A stretch of 8,700 nt of DNA from a bacterium (GTDB lineage: Bacteria; JAMCPX01): assembly GCA_021800575.1 (NCBI GenBank), contig JAJYYW010000038.1, positions 1 through 8,700 of the forward strand, given 5' to 3'. The notes under the pieces were generated by a model. That model did no database searches. It saw only the letters and a list, made by a program, of their open reading frames with translations, and was not told the origin of the DNA. Numbering within the stretch: the stretch's first letter is position 1; every line of letters starts with the position of its first letter. Shown one piece after another: positions 3,754-8,700 of the stretch. The position numbers and the translations under genes were made by a program.

Positions 3754-6291
3754 TTAAGGCAGGGTCATGACACCGGATTTTACAGCAGGGTAGGTATCGA
3801 CCATAAGATATGCGGCTACCTGGTGGTTCGCCGGTAGTTTCGTCGTATCATAGGTCAGCGCAACACCCGCGATATTCCCCGCTACATTGGCAGTGCGAGT
3901 CAACTGGGTGCCGTAGCTCAGCGATATGGGCGAACCTGTCGCAGGATCGACAAGGAGTATACCGAAACTGTGCTGGGAAAGCTGGAGTGTCGAGCCCGTA
4001 ATATCCGCCAGAACCTGTCCCGAAGAGAATGTAAAGTTTACAGCCCCGAGTCCTGACGGTGCATTCTGGATTCCACCATTATACGGCCTGAGCAGAGCTG
4101 CGCCGGAAACCGTCATCAGACCTGTCTGGGGATTGCAAAAACCGAGGGTCTGCAGAAAGTATCCGTAGACAGGAATACCGCTGCAATCCGTCGTGACTGC
4201 GATCTGAGGCGTGTCGTAGGTGTTCCCGGTGCTGTCTATGCTTGTGGCAAGCTCGAAGGTGTTGAACGGGATCTTTACGTCCAATATTTCAAAGGACACG
4301 CCGTCTTCATTTTTCATGGTGAGAAGGCCGTTGTTAAAACTGATCTGTACAGGATACAAGACACCGGTGGAAGGATCGATGACCGTCTGTCCTGTGGCCG
4401 GATTCAGCAGTGCTCCTGCTACCCAGCCGACATAACCCGTTGTACTGGTACCGACGATACCGATCAGGAAGTGGAGCGAGTCAAATCCAATCTGGTCATA
4501 ACTCGGCAGGATTGTCGGATTCGGTGCTGCAAGCCTGTACATCTCCCATACTCCGGCAGGGGCGCCCGGAGCCCCCGGAACCTGGAAAGGAAACGTCTGG
4601 GACGTCATGTTCCCTCCCTGAACGGCGAATGTGAATTCGTTGCCGCTCAAGGTACCCCCTTGGACGCCGCCGCTGAACAAAAGTCCTGTTCTGTTGAGGT
4701 CCACAAGATACGAGCCTCCCAGTGTTATATGGACATTTCCATTCGAATCGGGAATAAATTCGTTGACCGGTGCAACAGTGACAAACCTCCTGTCACCCGA
4801 TATATTGACGTTGAGCGGCACAGAAGGAGAAACGGTTACGGTAAACGTGCTCGAATCGATCACCGCAGTCTGTGTCTGTTTGTTCTGACGTACGAATAGA
4901 GAAAACGTGAGGACCTGATTGGCATTGATTGCGGCGGGCGGGGTCAGGAGTACATTGCCGAGTGCAGTCGTGTAATAGAGGAATGCACCGTCGGACGGAA
5001 GACCGTCTTCCTGCCCTGCACTGCCTGTGGTGCAGCTCGCGTCGCTCGCAGCAGCAGGTCTGAGACAGTAATCATACGGCACACTGAAAACGTCCCCGTT
5101 CTCGCCTCCGATGTAGATTGCATTCCTGCCGAGTGCGGGCGAGGAATTGAGATCGTTGCGGCCGGTATTGATGAGCTGTATCGACCACCGGAAGGTGCCG
5201 TCCGGGTTAAGAACGAACAACTTGCCTTCTCCCGAGCCGAAATAGATATTTCCGTCTGCGTCTACTGCCGGCGAGGAACGTATCGGCATCAGCGTATCGT
5301 AAGCCCAGAGTTCTTTGCCGGTAGAGGGATTGAGGGCATACACAGTTCCGTCCGCAGACGGTTGGATGACGGTCCCGTCAGGGAGCAGTGCAGGGCTTGC
5401 ATAGATATGGTCCCTTGTTCCGAACCTCCAGAGGAGGTTACCGGTCTTTGTGTCAAATGCATAGACATAGCCGTCGAATGCACCGATGATCATCTTTCCG
5501 TCCGCTGTTATCAGCGGGCTTGCCGCGACAGTCCCGGTAATAAAGTATGACCATTGCATGCTGCCGCTGCTATCCACATTGTAGAGATTTTTGCCGAACA
5601 GCGAGATCATATTATTGTTCCCGCCGAAAAGCATACCGGTAGAAGGATCCACAGCCGGCGACGACCATGTCTGATCACCCATTTTTACCTTCCACACAGG
5701 TTTGCCGGTGTTCCGGTCTATTGCATAAATAAAGAAATTGTCATTCGGCGCATAGAGAGTGCCGTCCGGTCCGATTGCAACATTGCCCTCGAACCAGTTT
5801 ATATATGCGTTGTTGACAGAGGGGGAATCTGCTTGGAACGTCCAGACGGTCTGCCCTGTGCCTGCATTCAGCGCATACAGGTTTCCATCGCCTGATCCGA
5901 AATAGACCCTGCCTTTGTTATCGAGCAGCGCGGAAGAATCTATGATACTGCCAGTCTGAAATTTCCATTTTAAGGTGCCGTCAGGGTTGATTGCATAGAA
6001 GGTGTTGTCTGCAGATCCGACGTATACCGTACCGTCCGATCCGACGACCGGCGAGCTGAAGATACCATTGCCAGTCTGGAAGGCCCACAGTGAACCGCCC
6101 GACAGCGAAGGCCGTGCTGTCCCTCTGCCGTCCTGCATTGCATCAGCCCGAAACTTTGGCCAGGGACTCGACGGGTCGAGAGGAACGGAGGCAGAAGAAG
6201 AATTCTTGCTCGAGCATGATGAGAAGACCACCATGCTGAGCAGGATTGACAAACCCATAGTAACCATGGCCCGGACAGACAATAGTTTCAT
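3754..6291 (-). CDS. PQQ-repeat (BamB-like) beta-propeller lipoprotein with unknown C-terminal half
   Basis: Exported 845-residue protein. Residues 1-25 form a lipoprotein signal peptide ending FSSC, with acylated C26, followed by a Ser/Asn-rich linker. The segment WPKFRADAMQDGRGTA (44-59) is a standard lead-in to PQQ-like propellers. From ~65 to ~405 there are eight blade-closing Trp motifs (LWAF 68, LKWKF 107, TVWTF 148, PVWKV 198, MQWSYF 245, LLWRF 286, ELWAY 327, FRWSI 367) with repeated SSPAVD..DGT(V/I)Y(V/F)GS.DG..YA(L/I)(N/D)P phrases, so an eight-bladed propeller is likely. Such domains bind proteins or ligands and usually lack PQQ. Residues ~406-845 are beta-rich with Cys pairs (C409/C420 and a later pair) and match nothing I recognise. 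GGAGGT at 6297-6302 sets the start. It follows the GH31 gene by 64 nt with no terminator between, suggesting one operon. Confidence 0.85.
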   Translation of the reverse strand: MKLLSVRAMVTMGLSILLSMVVFSSCSSKNSSSASVPLDPSSPWPKFRADAMQDGRGTARPSLSGGSLWAFQTGNGIFSSPVVGSDGTVYVGSADNTFYAINPDGTLKWKFQTGSIIDSSALLDNKGRVYFGSGDGNLYALNAGTGQTVWTFQADSPSVNNAYINWFEGNVAIGPDGTLYAPNDNFFIYAIDRNTGKPVWKVKMGDQTWSSPAVDPSTGMLFGGNNNMISLFGKNLYNVDSSGSMQWSYFITGTVAASPLITADGKMIIGAFDGYVYAFDTKTGNLLWRFGTRDHIYASPALLPDGTVIQPSADGTVYALNPSTGKELWAYDTLMPIRSSPAVDADGNIYFGSGEGKLFVLNPDGTFRWSIQLINTGRNDLNSSPALGRNAIYIGGENGDVFSVPYDYCLRPAAASDASCTTGSAGQEDGLPSDGAFLYYTTALGNVLLTPPAAINANQVLTFSLFVRQNKQTQTAVIDSSTFTVTVSPSVPLNVNISGDRRFVTVAPVNEFIPDSNGNVHITLGGSYLVDLNRTGLLFSGGVQGGTLSGNEFTFAVQGGNMTSQTFPFQVPGAPGAPAGVWEMYRLAAPNPTILPSYDQIGFDSLHFLIGIVGTSTTGYVGWVAGALLNPATGQTVIDPSTGVLYPVQISFNNGLLTMKNEDGVSFEILDVKIPFNTFELATSIDSTGNTYDTPQIAVTTDCSGIPVYGYFLQTLGFCNPQTGLMTVSGAALLRPYNGGIQNAPSGLGAVNFTFSSGQVLADITGSTLQLSQHSFGILLVDPATGSPISLSYGTQLTRTANVAGNIAGVALTYDTTKLPANHQVAAYLMVDTYPAVKSGVMTLP

Positions 6292-6296
6292 ATTCT

Positions 6297-6302
6297 ACCT
6301 CC
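6297..6302 (-). promoter_or_regulatory. Shine-Dalgarno GGAGGT of the PQQ-propeller gene
   Basis: Lies 5 nt upstream of the ATG at 6291-6289 on the minus strand. No promoter or hairpin is visible in the 64-nt gap behind it, which favours read-through from the GH31 gene. Confidence 0.75.
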
Positions 6303-6355
6303 AAGTATAGTCTGCGTAAATCACATGAAAAAGCCGATCAATGCGGATAAGACCG

Positions 6356-8700
6356 CTAAAACACCTCTATCCGATATACAGTGCCCGGGTTTGCTGGTGT
6401 TCCCTGCAGGGTGAGGATGCCGGTACCGCTGCTGGTTGCGTTTACCTCGAATGTTGTACCGCTGATCATGCCGCACGCCACAGCCCCGGTGTCCGTTGAC
6501 GTGCAGGGCGCCAGCGTCTGTCCGCTTCCGTTGGTCAGCACTGCATGTGCAGGGCTAAGTCCGGCAGGAGATGAATTCATGGTAAAAGAAGAACCGTCGT
6601 ATACGGTAAAACCTCCGCTTGCTCCCGGATAAATCCGGAGCGTCTGTGCAGTAAAGACATCCGCAAGGGTCGTACCGGTTGTTACGGTTGTACCGGTTAT
6701 CAGCGTGTCCGGCGCCTGGGTGAGCATGGGGATGATCGAGCCAGCAGGGACATAAACCGGGATGAAATCCACCGGGGCATTAACCGTCACACTCACACCT
6801 CCTGCAACAGCATTCCCGCCGTTGAACGGGTACCAGCTGCCTTTTGGCAGGTACAATGTCCTGGTGAGTGCACCCTGCGTGATGACCGGTGCGACCAGCA
6901 GGTTGTCGCCGAACAGGTACTCATCGTCGATCGTATCGGTTTTGGGGTCATTATAATACTTGAGCCACAATGCCTGCATGATGGGGGTACCGTTGTCGTG
7001 TGCCTGCGTCATGGCTGTATAGATGTAGGGGAACAACTGGACGTGAAGGGTTGCATAGGTCTTGAACATCTGGATCGTGGCTGCGTTCGAGTTCCAGTTC
7101 CAGTTGGTAAAGTAGTCCAGCCCGTTATGCGTCCGCATGACCGGCGTGAAGCACCCAAGCTCTGTCCATCTAAAGTAGAGCTCCTGATCAGACGGCGGAT
7201 TTGCCACGCTGGAAAAACCGGCTATGTCATGCGTGAAAATCGGGACACCGGATATGCCCATGTTGATCGCTGCAGGCACGACCGTTGGCAGGCCGAAGGT
7301 CGGATCGAAGTCCGTATTCTGGTCTCCTGCCCAAACGACGGGCTGATAGGGCTGTGAGCCGAGATAGCCCGATCGCATGAAGAATGCAAAGTCTCCGGAC
7401 GGCAGGGATTTGGACATGGCCTGATAATTTAATTTTGCCCAGAGCACCGGGTATTCATTGTGAAGCATCGGCGCTGCACCGGCCTGCATGTATGAATCAA
7501 ACGGAAGGTATTCGCCGAAGTCAGCCATCCAGCCGCTGAAGCCGAGTGTCGTGGCACTCTGCATGTAGCCTTCAACCCAGGTATTGGCCGCAGGGTTGGA
7601 AAGATCGACCATACTCTCAGGACTGCCGTGTGCGCCGGTAAATGTATACGGCTGACCTGCGCTGTCGGTTATCAGGTAGCCGCCGGTCGTTGCCTGTGTC
7701 CACTGGTCCAGCGCTTCATCAACGAAGCTGTTAAAGTATGCGAGTGCCTTAAATCCCATCGTATTGAGCGTCATGTTGACGGCTGCCATGTCCGGGTACA
7801 GTGTGTAGTCCGGTGTCCAGTGGTAGGGCAGGTCATACATGGCTCCATTTGCGTTTCCTCCGACCCAGTCCTGGTACCAGATCGCAGACGACGGAATATT
7901 GTTCGCGCGTAACTGGTCTGCTGTGGTCGTCAGGGAAAGGCTTCCGCCCTCGACCGATATCCACGGGCCTATGACCCAGTATGGCGACAGGGGCTGTCTG
8001 CCAACAATGCCCGTAAAGTCCCGGACGATGTGGATCGGATCCGAATCCGAGATAAGAATAATGTGCATCGTCGTGTCCCACAGCTCTATGCTTGCCTGCC
8101 GCGGGTCGGATGCACACAGGTCAAACTTGCTGTATGCCGTAGAACTGACCAGTAAGCCTGCGGGCGTGCTCGTCAGCATAAAGGGTTCGGGAAAGTATGT
8201 CGGATGCAGTGCTGCCTGAAAACTCGATGCGATCAGCGTGTCCTGCAGGAAACCGTGGTCCTGCGTCCAGATACCCACGACGTTCCCTTTCTGATCGAAG
8301 CTGTTGTACTGCTCGCCCAGACCGTAGAAGTGGTCGCTGCTGCTGCAGGCCATGTTCAGCATGGTCCGGTTGATAGGCTGGCCGGTCGATGTCGTACCGG
8401 CAGGTGCCGTAATCGTTATACCGAGCAGGGTAGGGCTGACAGGGACCAGAGTTATGTACCCCCGGGCAGAGGTATTGCCGAGCGGTGTAGTTACCGCAAT
8501 ACTCAAATATCCGTTTTGTGAAGAGAGGACGGTGAACGAAGCTGGCTTTATCCACGTGGCCGTTTCCGTAATGGCGAAAGAGCCGAATGTTTCTTTCACG
8601 GAAGGCACACCGCTGCCGAACATAACGGTATTGTTATACCCCGGCAGGATAGTCCTGCCATATTGGTCTGTCACCGACAGGGTTGTACCTCCGACCTGAA
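6356..8700 (-). CDS. GH31 glycoside hydrolase, YihQ-like active site, N-terminus beyond right edge
   Basis: Retaining alpha-glycosidase, partial: the frame is open to the edge and reads QVGGTTLSVTDQYGR there, so the GTG at 8674 is internal. Numbering from that GTG (residue 1): N-terminal beta-sandwich to ~230 with FYGLGEQYNSFD (116-127); then the (beta/alpha)8 barrel. Nucleophile D385 sits in GWMADFGEYLP (381-391); acid/base D451 sits in WAGDQNTDFD (448-457); MRTHNG (513-518) and IFTHDIAGF (479-487) are also conserved. These are the motifs of E. coli sulfoquinovosidase YihQ rather than of ordinary alpha-glucosidases. However, of the sulfonate-binding Q-R-W set only Q268 remains; the other two align with D281 and Y284, so a non-sulfonated glucoside is a better guess. 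After the barrel come beta domains to 772, including C724/C734. Simple low-complexity Thr/Ser/Gly composition suits a secreted enzyme, but any signal peptide is out of view. Likely co-transcribed with the PQQ-propeller gene downstream. Confidence 0.88.
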   Translation of the reverse strand, partial: QVGGTTLSVTDQYGRTILPGYNNTVMFGSGVPSVKETFGSFAITETATWIKPASFTVLSSQNGYLSIAVTTPLGNTSARGYITLVPVSPTLLGITITAPAGTTSTGQPINRTMLNMACSSSDHFYGLGEQYNSFDQKGNVVGIWTQDHGFLQDTLIASSFQAALHPTYFPEPFMLTSTPAGLLVSSTAYSKFDLCASDPRQASIELWDTTMHIILISDSDPIHIVRDFTGIVGRQPLSPYWVIGPWISVEGGSLSLTTTADQLRANNIPSSAIWYQDWVGGNANGAMYDLPYHWTPDYTLYPDMAAVNMTLNTMGFKALAYFNSFVDEALDQWTQATTGGYLITDSAGQPYTFTGAHGSPESMVDLSNPAANTWVEGYMQSATTLGFSGWMADFGEYLPFDSYMQAGAAPMLHNEYPVLWAKLNYQAMSKSLPSGDFAFFMRSGYLGSQPYQPVVWAGDQNTDFDPTFGLPTVVPAAINMGISGVPIFTHDIAGFSSVANPPSDQELYFRWTELGCFTPVMRTHNGLDYFTNWNWNSNAATIQMFKTYATLHVQLFPYIYTAMTQAHDNGTPIMQALWLKYYNDPKTDTIDDEYLFGDNLLVAPVITQGALTRTLYLPKGSWYPFNGGNAVAGGVSVTVNAPVDFIPVYVPAGSIIPMLTQAPDTLITGTTVTTGTTLADVFTAQTLRIYPGASGGFTVYDGSSFTMNSSPAGLSPAHAVLTNGSGQTLAPCTSTDTGAVACGMISGTTFEVNATSSGTGILTLQGTPANPGTVYRIEVF

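Noticed and set aside
6356..8674. GTG at 8674 as the true start of the GH31 gene
   Set aside because: The same frame stays open to the window edge with plausible protein sequence, there is no ribosome binding site at usable spacing with a signal peptide behind it, and the N-terminal domain would begin abruptly.

Overview
The window looks like a bacterial chromosome segment of moderate GC (roughly 50-55% over most of its length). Two exported proteins have lipoprotein-type (Lgt/LspA) signal peptides and there is a well-formed sigma-54 promoter, so a Gram-negative-type bacterium is likely. The protein styles would suit the Desulfobacterota/Nitrospirota neighbourhood, but that placement is inference and I would not defend it strongly. 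The first ~140 bases do not match the rest: they are about 75% GC by hand count and carry high-GC codon usage on the minus strand.

Layout. (1) 1-~140: high-GC sliver holding a possible start of an unrelated gene running off the left edge. (2) 139-1176, minus: NCS2 purine permease that loses its C-terminal quarter exactly where the high-GC sliver begins, so the junction is either an assembly chimera or a real recombination scar. (3) 1177-1533: divergent regulatory region. It has a leaderless-type promoter for the permease, a cluster of TGCAT/ATGCA half-sites including two dyads, a textbook -24/-12 promoter reading rightward, and a possible 40-residue leader ORF overlapping the next gene by ATGA. 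(4) 1534-1941, plus: stand-alone CheY-like receiver. (5) 2102-3472, minus: lipoprotein with a collagen-like linker, an Ig-like domain and a six-unit repeat beta-propeller, with a strong terminator at 2034-2063. (6) 3473-3753: AT-rich spacer with a probable promoter and a hairpin terminator. (7) 3754-6291, minus: PQQ-repeat (BamB-like) propeller lipoprotein with a 440-residue C-terminal half I do not recognise. (8) 6356-8700, minus: GH31 glycoside hydrolase, open at the right edge. Its active-site motifs resemble the sulfoquinovosidase YihQ, but the sulfonate-recognition residues are replaced.

How they fit together. The GH31 and PQQ-propeller genes are 64 nt apart on the same strand with no terminator between them, so they are probably co-transcribed and may act together at the cell surface or in the periplasm on a glucoside or polysaccharide. 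The repeat-propeller lipoprotein has its own promoter and terminator. The receiver is an orphan with no kinase or output domain in view. The sigma-54 control inferred from its promoter is the most informative regulatory feature of the window. No RNA genes, CRISPR arrays, insertion sequences or attachment sites were seen.
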